A stretch of DNA of 64,000 bases from Siphonodentalium dalli (lineage: Eukaryota; Mollusca; Scaphopoda; Gadilida; Siphonodentaliidae): the NCBI GenBank assembly GCA_032622095.1, contig CP136066.1, forward strand, positions 9,571,784 through 9,635,783, read 5' to 3'. The notes below the pieces were generated by a model that saw nothing but the letters and a program-made list of their open reading frames with translations, had not been told where the DNA came from and did no database searches. The first letter of the stretch is position 1; each line of letters starts with the position of its first letter. The position numbers were made by a program, and so were the translations under genes. Positions 27,875 through 38,416 of the stretch are shown here, one piece after another.

Positions 27875-28359
27875 CCGAGAAAACTCGTAAATACAAAACG
27901 AGTGGTTTCCCTACGACTGTATGTAGTGGCAGTGGTCAGGTCAGTGTAGCTGAACTCTACCTTGCAGTATAGTATCAATATTCAACGGACTTTATAAAGA
28001 TCCATGTCTTTTTGCAATATGTAAAACGAAAACTAGAATGTAATGTAAGATATCACACATTGAGTATCTATATATCACATGTATAATAAATATACTCATT
28101 CGCCATAATGTGGCATTTGCCTAATAATTTTAAGTTGACTTATAATGTTTGACCCTCGAAATAAAGCTAGTAATTGCTTGCTTTTGTCACGTTGCCATGG
28201 TGAACCGATGTCGAAAGCGGCCCCATCCAAATATGTAGTACACGGACTAAAGAAAACAATGTAGTTTGGGCGTGTTTCATCCACATAATTAGCTCCTATA
28301 AACCCGACACCACAATAGCCACCTTTCACATAATGAACGACGACAGATCATTGTTACCA
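27875..28359. other. Unassigned AT-rich stretch
   Basis: No repeat, RNA gene or credible ORF recognised. A 77-codon minus-strand frame (28,096-28,329) has no recognisable features. Confidence 0.4.
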
Positions 28360-28360
28360 A

Positions 28361-28488
28361 TATTTATTATATGCTACACCACTAAATAGTGGTATTTATT
28401 ATATGCTACACCACTAAATAGTGGTATTTATTATATGCTACACCACTAAATAGTGGTATTTATTATATGCTACACCACTAAATAGTGG
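28361..28488. repeat. 32-bp tandem repeat, 4 copies
   Basis: Four perfect copies of a unit with TATTTATTATATGCTACACC followed by the palindrome CCACTAAATAGTGG. Confidence 0.95.
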
Positions 28489-28702
28489 AAAATTGTCGTG
28501 GCGTAGAGCGTTAAAGCCATCGACTGGACCGAGGCGATGGATAACACAATAGTTTTACCTTCTCGGAGATTACTTCCGGTTTATATGCTCGATATTTTGT
28601 CATTAAGTTGTGAGCAAATTAATTGATGGAATGTAAACAAAATGCACATGTCGAAGATTTCTAACAATTTGAAGTGAACTGTTGGACAAAACTAGCAGTT
28701 TT

Positions 28703-28719
28703 TGGGGGGGGGGGGGGGT
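28703..28719 (+). repeat. Poly-G tract
   Basis: A run of about 15 G follows TTT. It is a potential G-quadruplex site and also error-prone for sequencing. Confidence 0.9.
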
Positions 28720-28747
28720 GTATAACGTAGCGCATATATAATAAAAA

Positions 28748-28911
28748 GAACACCGATGGGTTTTGGTTGAATACCCGGATTATCTCATTCGTGGCTACAA
28801 GGAAATAAAAAATTTCCACTCGCGGCTTTCAGCCGCTCGTGGAAATTCTGTATTTCCTTGTAGCCACGAATGAGATAATCCGGGTATTCAACCAAAACCC
28901 GCAGGTGTTCT
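28748..28911. mobile_element. Compact foldback element (long hairpin)
   Basis: Left arm 28,748-28,806 (GAACACC, then GGTTTTGGTTGAATACCCGG) and right arm 28,850-28,911 are almost perfect reverse complements. The centre also pairs (AATTTCCAC with GTGGAAATT around CGGC/GCCG), so nearly all 164 bp can fold into one stem. A transcript would form a long near-perfect dsRNA. Flanks are AT-rich with no clear target duplication. Confidence 0.85.
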
Positions 28912-29264
28912 CTATTTATTTGTAGTCGTAATTTTTTCGCACGGTCCAATAACCTTTTCGCAGGATTGACGACTACGAGTCCGTTTATGAGACAATCGTT
29001 CTTGCCACTCGCAACAAAGGGATTATGGTTCTGCGTGTCGTGATTATTTTGTACTTAATTATGCTTTTATCAGATCATAGCTTAGCGCTTTGTGTTTCGT
29101 AAGATTCTCATGTTTCGCGACGACGAATATGATTGCCACTAATAGATAAAAATTAAGGCCACAAATTAAGGACATAATCTCAGAGATATCTCCCACACCG
29201 AGGAGCTTAGAAACGATCACTGAGCTTATCTCATATATATTTTGAAGACCTCTGTTTGTTTGTT

Positions 29265-29285
29265 TGTTTGTCTGTCTGTCTGTCA
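29265..29285 (+). repeat. (TCTG)n/(TTTG)n microsatellite
   Basis: TTTGTTTGTTTGTCTGTCTG tract directly ahead of the 122-bp repeat block, an association often seen with this kind of dispersed repeat. Confidence 0.85.
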
Positions 29286-29289
29286 TTTA

Positions 29290-29775
29290 TACAAATCTAC
29301 GATTCTCGACCGATCGGGACGAAACTTGGTACGTGTGTGTAGTTTGACCAGGCGGTGAACGTTGTCGTATTGGCGAGCCCGTGCGGCGCCCGCTTCGCGC
29401 ATGCGCAGACGAGATCTCGGAAACGGGTGGAGCTATCGACTTGAAATTTGCTATGTGAATGTATCTTGCCCCGGATACGAATTTTATCGGGTCGCCGAGC
29501 CCGTGCGACACCAGCTTCGCGCATGCGCAGACGAGATCTCGGAAACGGGTGGAGCTATCGACTTGAAATTTGGTATGTGAATGTATCTTGCCCCGGATAC
29601 GAATTATATCGGGTCGCCGAGCCCATGCGACGCCAGCTTCGCGCATGCGCAGACCAGATCTCGGAAACGGGTAGAGCTATCGACTTGAAATTTGGTTTTT
29701 GAATAGCCCGGACAACGTCGGGCTCATCGACTTGAAATTTTGTTTTTGAATAGCCCGGACAACGTCGGCTAGAAT
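29290..29775 (+). repeat. ~122-bp tandem repeats carrying GCGCATGCGC, block 1
   Basis: Three units with CGGAAACGGGTGGAGCTATC, CTTGAAATTTG, TTGCCCCGGATACGA and GGGTCGCCGAGCCCGTGCG, with period 122. The palindrome GCGCATGCGC occurs at 29,397, 29,519 and 29,641. Open frames of 70-120 codons run through in both directions but are repeat by-products. The block starts with ACGATTCTCGACCGATCGGG, as does block 2 at 30,268. Confidence 0.88.
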
Positions 29776-30029
29776 CGAAAACGCGTTGACCGATCGAGAC
29801 CAAACTTCCTATCCAAAGGTAAAATCCCACGGAAATCGTCGACGTCGCATTTTGGAGAAGCCCAGAGCACCCATTCTCCACTCTCAGTCACCAAAAAACG
29901 GCACTGCGGTGGTTAATCAAGTGAGAATTTAATGAGCGTTTGTTTTTGACGCATCGCTATAAAGAGCGTTTGTTTACCATTCAACGTTATTAGCATCTGC
30001 AGAGAGATATACGGGAACAATACTTTTGA

Positions 30030-30110
30030 GTGGTTTCCTATGCGGGGAGATTTATTGGCTATCCTATGCGGGGAAATTTATTGGCTATCCTATGCGGGGA
30101 GATTTATTGG
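30030..30110 (+). repeat. ~29-bp tandem repeat, 3 copies
   Basis: Three copies of TCCTATGCGGGGARATTTAT followed by TGGCTA; last copy diverges. Confidence 0.9.
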
Positions 30111-30267
30111 ATGTACACGAGTATTTGAAATTAAAGAACGTCCTTTTAGACACACAGAAATGTGCCCAAAAGTACTTGTGAACAGTACACCAACTGATTT
30201 ACATATGCCTCAGTGCTAACAGATCCCGCTGGCCTGTATTCGCAGGAAAGCTTTGACCCTGCAAAAT

Positions 30268-30690
30268 CTACGATTCTCGACCGATCGGGACGAAACTTGG
30301 TACGTGTGTGTAGTTTGACCAGGCGGTCGTCGTTGTCGTATTGGCGAGCCCGTGCGTCGCCCGTGCAGCGCATGCGCAGACGAGATATCGGAAACGGGTG
30401 GAGCTATCGACTTGAAATTTGCTATGTGAATGTATCTTGCCCCGGATACGATTTTTATCGGGTCGCCGAGCCCGTGCGACGCAAGCTTCGCGCATGCGCA
30501 AACCAGAGCTCGGAAACGGGTGGAGCTATCGACTTGAAATTTGTTTTTTGAATTGCCCGGACAACGTCGGGCTCATGCGCAGACCAGATCTCGGAAACGG
30601 GTAGAGCTATCGACTCGAAATTTTGTTTTTGAATAGCCCGGACAACGTCGAGACCAAACTTCCTATCCAAAGGTACAACGTCGGGCTCAT
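30268..30690 (+). repeat. ~122-bp tandem repeats carrying GCGCATGCGC, block 2
   Basis: Second copy of the block at 29,290, with the palindrome at 30,368 and 30,490 and the same CGGAAACGGGTGGAGCTATC core. The end carries shortened repeats with AGCCCGGACAACGTCG. Confidence 0.86.
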
Positions 30691-30699
30691 CGGCTAGTC

Positions 30700-31442
30700 T
30701 ATTATATATTTTGGAAGATCTGTCTGTGTGTCCGTGTGTCTGTGTGTGTGTTCGCGATGAACTCGAAAACGGCCGATCCGATTTCGATGAAACTTGGTAT
30801 GTGGGGGTATTTTCGGCCAGGAAGTGGCATAGGCATATTAATTTGCCCGTGCGACGTGACCTTGACCTTGAAATCGGGTCATTTCAAGGTCAAACGCCCG
30901 AATATCACGGGATTTCGATGAAACTTGGTATGTGGGGGTACATAGGGCCGGGGAGTGGCATAAACCTATTAATTTGCCCGTGCGATGTGACCTTGACCTT
31001 GAAACCGGGTCATTTCAAGGTCAAACGCCCGAATATCACGGGATTTCGATGAAACTTGGTATGTGGGGGTACTTTCGTATGGGGAGTCTCATAAGCATAT
31101 TCATTTGCCCGTGCGACGTGACCTTGACCTTGAAATCTGGTCATTTCAAGGTCAAATCGCGAATTTTGATGGGATTTCCACGAAAGTTGATACGTATGGT
31201 TACTTTTGTCCACTGAGTGTTTTGGGCGGGTCGAGTCGTGACCCCGACCTGACCTCGACGTTCAAAATGATCAATTCAAGGTCAAATCGGGTAAAACCGG
31301 ATGGATTTCGACGGGTACTTTTGTCGGGTACTTTTGTCCGGGCAGTTTTTTGGACGGGTCAAATCGTTACCCCAACTGACCTTGACCTTCAAAATGGTCA
31401 ATTCAAGGTAAAAGCCCGGACGAAGTCGGGTCACCTTCTAGT
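30700..31442 (+). repeat. 131-bp tandem repeats with TGACCTTGACCTTGA / TCAAGGTCA motifs
   Basis: About five units, period 130-131, begin after a TGTGTG-rich stretch. Each unit has TTTCGATGAAACTTGGTATG, GCCCGTGCGACGTGACCTTG and TTTCAAGGTCAAA. Perfect TCAAGGTCA lies at 30,884, 31,015, 31,146 and 31,276; the fifth site has one change. The inverted TGACCTTGACCTTGA precedes each of the first three sites. Several open frames run through the block, but the unit is not a multiple of three and the peptides look repeat-derived. Confidence 0.88.
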
Positions 31443-31552
31443 TAATATATATAGTGTGAGTTTTGTTAAAAATCCAAAAATCGTCATCGCAACAGCGGAT
31501 AGGGAAAAACGACAACGAATAGAAAGAAAAGCACCCTATTCGTAACAATTAT

Positions 31553-31680
31553 CTGTCGTTCACGAGTGAATGGTGTTTAATTTTCTGTCGTTCACGAGCG
31601 AATGGTGTCTAATTATCTGTCGGTCACGAACGAATGGTGTCTAATTTTCTGTCGTTCACGAGCGAATGGTGTCTAATTTT
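31553..31680 (+). repeat. 32-bp tandem repeat, 4 copies
   Basis: Unit CTGTCGTTCACGAGCGAATG plus GTGTCTAATTTT, with small differences between copies. Confidence 0.93.
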
Positions 31681-31927
31681 AGTAAGACACACGTGTGTTA
31701 TGAACACGCGCAGTTACATAAGAGCTTATAGCAATTATATCGATGTCAATGCCGGAACTTAAGTATTATGTTAATTCGAATATAATGATGATATTCAATT
31801 TGTGTTGGCTGTGTGATAAACATGGGTGATAAGGGTGAATGTGTCTTTACTTCCTCTTTGGTTGAAATACGAAATTAATATTAATATATTTTAACCCAAG
31901 CTGTTTCGAGATCGTTTTCCTTCACTA

Positions 31928-32204
31928 AAATGGGATTACACTGTATGTGATAATGGGATTACACTGTATGTGATAATGGGATTACACTGTATGTGATAAT
32001 GGGATTACACTGTATGTGATAATGGGATTACACTGTATGTGATAATGGGATTACACTGTATGTGATAATGGGATTACACTGTATGTGATAATGGGATTAC
32101 ACTGTATGTGATAATGGGATTACACTGTATGTGATACTGGGATTACACTGTATGTGATAATGGGATTACACTGTATGTGATGATGGGATTACACTGTATG
32201 TGAT
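31928..32204 (+). repeat. 23-bp tandem repeat, 12 copies
   Basis: Unit GGGATTACACTGTATGTGAT plus AAT. Only two copies carry a base change (GATACT, GATGAT). Confidence 0.97.
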
Positions 32205-32489
32205 ATAAAGGATCTCAAATTCGTCGCAGTTATATACGAAATTGAATAACCTCGTCCACAAAAGCTCGGCTCGAATAGAATTTACTGCACTCGGTTAATC
32301 AATTTCGTATAGAATTGTGACTCATTGGATATAATCTATATATTTTATCAGATGCGTGAAGTGTTCATTGTTTCACGTGTGATTGCTTCATTGACCGAGA
32401 CCGAGATATCTTATCAAAATGGCCTTGTATCGATCAGAATAGCACAATGAGATGTCCCTCAACTCAGATCAATTAACTTGAAATTTGGT

Positions 32490-32935
32490 CCCGATTTTCG
32501 CCCATGTCGGGGTTCAAACCCGCACTAACCTCATCTAGCCGAGACTGCGATGGTCTTTATTATCCACGCCCTAACCCTAACCCTAACCCTAACCCTAACC
32601 CTAACCCGCACTAACCTCATCTAGCCGAGACTGCGATGGTCTTTATTACCCACGCCCTAACCCTAACCCTAACCCTAACCCTAACCCGCACTAACCTCAT
32701 CTAGCCGAGACTGCGATGGTCTTTATTATCCACGCCCTAACCCTAACCCTAACCCTAACCCTAACCCTAACCCGCACTAACCTCATCTAGCCGAGACTGC
32801 GATGGTCTTTATTACCCACGCCCTAACCCTAACCCTAACCCTAACCCTAACCCGCACTAACCTCATCTAGCCGAGACTGCGATGGTCTTTATTATCCACG
32901 CCCTAACCACATCGATTACAGGGGCATACATCCTT
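32490..32935 (-). mobile_element. tRNA-derived SINE-like sequence with internal tandem expansion
   Basis: Read on the minus strand, the right end has GATGTGGTTAGGGCGTGG, resembling a tRNA D-arm/box A region. The left end has GCGGGTTTGAACCCCGAC, which matches a T-arm/box B: the T-loop TTTGAAC is flanked by CGGG/CCCG pairs. Spacing and order fit a Pol III promoter of a tRNA-derived SINE. The segment between the boxes is amplified as five spacers separated by four TTAGGG tracts. The SINE assignment is inference from these motifs; tail and target duplication were not found. Confidence 0.6.
32568..32860. repeat. Interstitial telomere-like (CCCTAA)n blocks alternating with a ~47-bp spacer
   Basis: Four CCCTAA tracts at about 32,570-32,606, 32,655-32,687, 32,735-32,773 and 32,821-32,852 (about 5-6 repeats each) alternate with spacers containing CATCTAGCCGAGACTGCGAT. 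Spacer ends alternate strictly: TATTATCCACG, TATTACCCACG, TATTATCCACG, TATTACCCACG, TATTATCCACG. That is a dimeric pattern. The last spacer is followed by a single CCCTAACC and then unique sequence. Confidence 0.95.
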
Positions 32936-33130
32936 AACATGCACGGTGGGGAATCACGTGTTTCGAGTTGATGAGCATCACGCATTCCAAATGGCCGAGG
33001 CGATCGAAAACGCGACCAGAAACGAGGACAAATGTAACAAGAAAACCATAGTCAGAAATGGTAACGCCACCAAGATCATATTATTAGCCATAAATATAAA
33101 TTATGATATAATTATAATATAAAATATTAT

Positions 33131-33167
33131 TCATTAGTTAGCGCTAATATAGGCGCTAACTAATGAC
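33131..33167. repeat. Short palindrome
   Basis: CATTAGTTAGCGC, an eight-base loop, then GCGCTAACTAATG: perfect 13-bp arms in AT-rich DNA. Confidence 0.9.
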
Positions 33168-34233
33168 TTGTTAAATACCATCTAATAAATATTCATCTTA
33201 TTCACAACTTTAAGGAGTCCTTCTGGCACACGAGAATATTTATCGCCGTTTGATTTGCACCAAGTGAACTCGGCGCATATATAATTGATAGAACTGACCT
33301 TTATTATGATGATCGTGTCGTTATTTGTTTAAGATACGTATCAATTGACTTATACGCACCCGTTCCCTATTAAAATCTATATATATCGCCCATTTTAGAG
33401 GACCTCCGCGAATTCGGGGACTTCCGCAAAGTGATCTCCACAAATCGGGACCTACTGCAAATCGTCGCACCCAATGCAATTTGTAAACAAATACGATTGA
33501 CATGCGTTTTAACGAGGTGAGCTTTAATTAAACGAAAGAAGCATTCTACATAAACTATTTGTCATGGACTCAGCCAGTGTGCCATATATATGTGTCAACT
33601 AAGGTCGCTTTGCGTGGTAAAAGTGAAAAGTGAAAGTGGAAAATCCTATTGAAAATGAAAGTAGCCTACAATTTTGGGAAATTCCGCGGCAGATTGCAGT
33701 GAATCTAAACTATTGGAAGTGAATGTACAATTCCTGGAATTCTATCAGATATCCCGACTCTGCTCGTTTTCGTGATCATAAGTTATATAGGCCCTATATG
33801 ACCACGAAAACGAGTCGAGTCGCGATACATCCATCGGTACAAACACATTGTGTATAAGATACAATTTTGACTTGATGACCAGAAAATAAAAGATGGTGGT
33901 TAATCCAAGTCTCCAACAGAACAGACATGCGCGCTCCAATTAAAATTACCCATAATTCACTTCACTACACAGGGGTTCCCAAAGGGTTATACATTATTTT
34001 CAGGCTATCAGAGTATTTATATTTTCAACAACATATTATTACACCGGTGACTTTAAGTTTACAATTTCAGCCTGTCCTGACCCTATGGATACGATTTATG
34101 ATATTTTCAAAAACGTATTATACACCGGTACCGTTAACTTTACAATTTCAGCATATACGTGATTCTATTGGTAAGATTGAGTAAGGTACAAAAAAAAATA
34201 TCCAAGAATATATTTCTCCATTCGACCATGAGT
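33168..34233. other. Mostly unassigned, one inverted repeat at 33,754-33,820
   Basis: The inverted repeat has arms of about 24 bp (CTCGTTTTCGTG against CACGAAAACGAG). Weak repeats occur around 34,040-34,150 (ACACCGGT, TTTACAATTTCAGC twice). No credible gene. Confidence 0.55.
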
Positions 34234-34278
34234 CTATACAGATCTGTACACTAGTGTCCACCCACTTCGTGGCGGGGA

Positions 34279-36130
34279 TAAACTAAGATATGACATATTA
34301 CATAATAAACTAAGATATGACATATTACATAATAAACTAAGATATGACATATTACATAATAAACTAAGATATGACATATTACATAATAAACTAAGATATG
34401 ACATATTACATAATAAACTAAGATATGACATATTACATAATAAACTAAGATATGACATATTACATAATAAACTAAGATATGACATATTACATAATAAACT
34501 AAGATATGACATATTACATAATAAACTAAGATATGACATATTACATAATAAACTAAGATATGACATATTACATAATAAACTAAGATATGACATATTACAT
34601 AATAAACTAAGATATGACATATTACATAATAAACTAAGATATGACATATTACATAATAAACTAAGATATGACATATTACATAATAAACTAAGATATGACA
34701 TATTACATAATAAACTAAGATATGACATATTACATAATAAACTAAGATATGACATATTACATAATAAACTAAGATATGACATATTACATAATAAACTAAG
34801 ATATGACATATTACATAATAAACTAAGATATGACATATTACATAATAAACTAAGATATGACATATTACATAATAAACTAAGATATGACATATTACATAAT
34901 AAACTAAGATATGACATATTACATAATAAACTAAGATATGACATATTACATAATAAACTAAGATATGACATATTACATAATAAACTAAGATATGACATAT
35001 TACATAATAAACTAAGATATGACATATTACATAATAAACTAAGATATGACATATTACATAATAAACTAAGATATGACATATTACATAATAAACTAAGATA
35101 TGACATATTACATAATAAACTAAGATATGACATATTACATAATAAACTAAGATATGACATATTACATAATAAACTAAGATATGACATATTACATAATAAA
35201 CTAAGATATGACATATTACATAATAAACTAAGATATGACATATTACATAATAAACTAAGATATGACATATTACATAATAAACTAAGATATGACATATTAC
35301 ATAATAAACTAAGATATGACATATTACATAATAAACTAAGATATGACATATTACATAATAAACTAAGATATGACATATTACATAATAAACTAAGATATGA
35401 CATATTACATAATAAACTAAGATATGACATATTACATAATAAACTAAGATATGACATATTACATAATAAACTAAGATATGACATATTACATAATAAACTA
35501 AGATATGACATATTACATAATAAACTAAGATATGACATATTACATAATAAACTAAGATATGACATATTACATAATAAACTAAGATATGACATATTACATA
35601 ATAAACTAAGATATGACATATTACATAATAAACTAAGATATGACATATTACATAATAAACTAAGATATGACATATTACATAATAAACTAAGATATGACAT
35701 ATTACATAATAAACTAAGATATGACATATTACATAATAAACTAAGATATGACATATTACATAATAAACTAAGATATGACATATTACATAATAAACTAAGA
35801 TATGACATATTACATAATAAACTAAGATATGACATATTACATAATAAACTAAGATATGACATATTACATAATAAACTAAGATATGACATATTACATAATA
35901 AACTAAGATATGACATATTACATAATAAACTAAGATATGACATATTACATAATAAACTAAGATATGACATATTACATAATAAACTAAGATATGACATATT
36001 ACATAATAAACTAAGATATGACATATTACATAATAAACTAAGATATGACATATTACATAATAAACTAAGATATGACATATTACATAATAAACTAAGATAT
36101 GACATATTACATAATAAACTAAGATATGAC
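34279..36130. repeat. 27-bp minisatellite, ~69 nearly identical copies
   Basis: Unit ATAAACTAAGATATGACATA plus TTACATA. No substitution was seen across about 1.85 kb until the last copy. Because 27 is a multiple of three, the minus strand stays open for 632 codons as a nine-residue repeat (MSYLSLLCN). There is no flanking coding sequence, and the repeat ends on both sides in unrelated DNA. Non-coding is much the likelier reading. Confidence 0.97.
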
Positions 36131-36358
36131 ACGTTATATAGTATTTTGTAAGCTACGAGCAGATGCTATACTAATTTTCAAACAAACTGATAACTCATTT
36201 ATATCCAAATTCACATTTATTTGCTTTAACATTCTGACCATAGTTGTCAGATGTATGGACTGGTGTGTCCTACGCAACTCCGACGGGCAACTTTGATCAG
36301 AATGTTATAGAAAACTACTTTCCGGAGAAATAATGTATCAACTTGTTTCAACAATAAA

Positions 36359-36900
36359 CTAGCTTATGTTCGTAACAGTCAAAATGTTACGTTTTGTGTC
36401 AGTTCCGCATATATTATGTTGTTTGTACGTTTGCACTAGCCTCGGTAATTGATAAGAATAAGATAAATTTATTGACAGATACGCCCACTCGAGGCCGATG
36501 TCAAAATAGTTACCTAAATGAAATGTTATTATAAGTATAGTAACATACATATAATGTTCAATGTTTGGTGATTCACACCGTTTATGTAGAAAGAGTTGGA
36601 CCATGTTGCAGATGATATTACATGTTTTGGGTTCATCATTTCTCAAGATGATTAAGAATTTCTGTTGGTCAGCCATATTATTAAAGGTCTGAATATTGTC
36701 GCTTGTTTCCGCAAATAAACGTTTTCTTAGATTTTTATAAATGGGGCATCGCATAATGAAGTACTGTTCTTCGGTTTCTACCTCCGTTCCACACTTTTTA
36801 CAATTTCTCTCATCAGCGGCTACTTTAGATCGTTTGTGTCTGCCTTTCTCAATTTCCAAAGTATAGTTGCTGATCCGAAGCTTTGTGAAAGATAATCTTT
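36359..36900 (-). pseudogene. LINE retrotransposon fragment, C-terminal zinc-knuckle region
   Basis: Minus-strand frame of 166 codons from 36,859. The same frame stays recognisable upstream to about 36,895 (KLRISNYTLEIEKGRHKR), the conserved stretch that precedes the cysteine motif at the end of many LINE reverse-transcriptase polyproteins. The knuckle reads CKKCGTEVETEEQYFIMRCP (C-x2-C-x13-C). The ORF has no reverse-transcriptase motifs, so it is a 5'-truncated remnant. Clade (CR1/L2-type or other) cannot be set from this piece. Confidence 0.7.
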
Positions 36901-36936
36901 GTGAAAGAGAAATTTTTAACGAGGTTCAAATATGAA

Positions 36937-37017
36937 TGCGCCGTACCACGTGATTGCCATCGTCCTATCACCGAATGTCGCGGTACCACGTGATTGTCAT
37001 CGTCCTATCACCGAATG
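36937..37017 (+). repeat. ~39-bp direct duplication
   Basis: GTACCACGTGATTGCCATCG followed by TCCTATCACCGAATGT occurs twice in tandem with one or two changes. Each copy holds a CACGTG E-box. Confidence 0.92.
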
Positions 37018-37235
37018 TTGAGAAGATTATCGATCGATCAGAAAATGGATTCAAACTTAGAATATTGACACATAACTGATCTATAACTAAGTTAGTCATA
37101 ACGACTCAGAAATGGTTAGTCAAATAATTAGGCCATTATGCTACAATTGTCACGTTTGTCAAGATATATATTTATCAGATTTATGGATGCGCGGACTCCC
37201 CGTGGGTGTTAATTGATTCAAATGTACTTGATTTA

Positions 37236-37648
37236 GGGTACGTTCATACGCTGGCAAGTTTGCACTGTATGCTTTTGCGGGCATTTCGTCATAAAAACCC
37301 ACATGTTGCCAGAATATGTACGGAAACATAAATAGAACATGCATCTTTACCGAAGCTAGCGACATGAGAAGTAAAATTTCTGCAGTTCCACTTGTAACAC
37401 TGCTACTGGAATTTGCCATCAAATACCTGTATGATTTATTCTTGCAGATAATTGCATGATATTTACAGGCAAATTCCGGTAGAATCGTTACTAGTGGAAC
37501 TACAGAGATTTTACTTCGCACGTAGTTAGCTGTGCACATATGCACTTTATTTGCCTTTTTTCCGTTCATGTTATGGTACCATATCGTTTTCTACGATAAA
37601 ATGCCTGCAAACCATACCGTGCAAACTTGCCAGTGTATGAACGTACCC
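37236..37648. mobile_element. TTA-flanked foldback MITE (PIF/Harbinger-like)
   Basis: Ends GGGTACGTTCATACGCTGGC and GCCAGTGTATGAACGTACCC are inverted and flanked by TTA on both sides (37,233-37,235 and 37,649-37,651). Pairing continues inward: CAGTTCCACTTGTAAC against GTTACTAGTGGAACTA, and TTTGCCATCAAATACCTGT against ACAGGCAAATTCC. The whole 413 bp is therefore an imperfect hairpin. The 136-codon minus-strand frame across it (37,159-37,569) is not a gene. Confidence 0.82.
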
Positions 37649-37651
37649 TTA

Positions 37652-38248
37652 GTGAGCGTGAATAAATTAATTCTCATTTCTTATTGAAATGGCCATGTAT
37701 CGATACAGTTCTGTCATTCGGGGGACGAACATTTCGAAATGGACTTGAGTTGTTTGTTCGTGCCAACACTGAGACTTAATATCGATACATCATAGTTTGA
37801 ATAAAATGTGTTAATTCATCTAAAGATGGAACACAAATACCATGTGGCATTGCTAATAATTTTTAACGAAATACGTGGTTGAAATAAATTATATTTGAAA
37901 TTTCTAGCGTCAGGCTTCTGTGTATATTGTCAAGCCAAAAATTGTTCATGTCTTCAATCGTTAATATCAAGCATTTTAAATACCAGTATATTTGATCACC
38001 AATTAGGCACTGCATGGTGTCAACTTCCTACTTTCAATGGAGCAACATGTGCGATGGAAATCGTGAATATCTACTGTGACACATAGTGACATGCACATAG
38101 TGACAACTCATATATATCCTAGTTCACGACAGTATATCAGTGAGTTGGATTAAATTCTAAGTGACATCGGAATGGTTATAGTAATATAGTAACGGTATTA
38201 CAATTTAAAACCACACTGACATAAGAATGGCTATATTAAATAGTTTTG
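37652..38248. other. Unassigned AT-rich stretch
   Basis: No repeat or coding signal recognised. Confidence 0.4.
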
Positions 38249-38416
38249 GTATATAAGGATTAACTGTCATGTGGACTGTTTCTATGGAGATGTAACGGTG
38301 AGGTAAGTGGACATAACTTGTGCAAAACCCGAAGGGTTTTACATACAAGTTATGACCACTTACCTCACCGTTACATCTCCATAAAAATAGTCCACATGAC
38401 AGTTAATCCTTATATT
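38249..38416. mobile_element. Long near-perfect hairpin (foldback element)
   Basis: TATAAGGATTAACTGTCATG through GGTAAGTGG on the left is mirrored by CCACTTACCTCACCG through CATGACAGTTAATCCTTATA on the right. A tight centre (AAAACCC GAA GGGTTTT) closes it. Arms are about 75 bp with a few mismatches. Confidence 0.88.

Noticed and set aside
28497-28545. tRNA-like GTGGCGTAGAGCGTTAAAGC (possible box A)
   Set aside because: No box B (GGTTCRA) follows at a sensible distance.
29287-31545. Overlapping 60-160-codon frames with peptides like KLGMWGY
   Set aside because: They follow the 122- and 131-bp repeats in several frames and both strands; no domain.
32568-32860. True telomere end or ancient chromosome fusion
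   Set aside because: Tracts are only about 5-6 units long, share one orientation with no head-to-head junction, and alternate with a SINE-derived spacer.
34234-36132. 632-codon repetitive membrane-like protein on the minus strand
   Set aside because: Pure consequence of a 27-bp unit without stops; no non-repetitive coding flank.
37159-37569. 136-codon minus-strand ORF
   Set aside because: Lies almost wholly in a foldback MITE and crosses its end.
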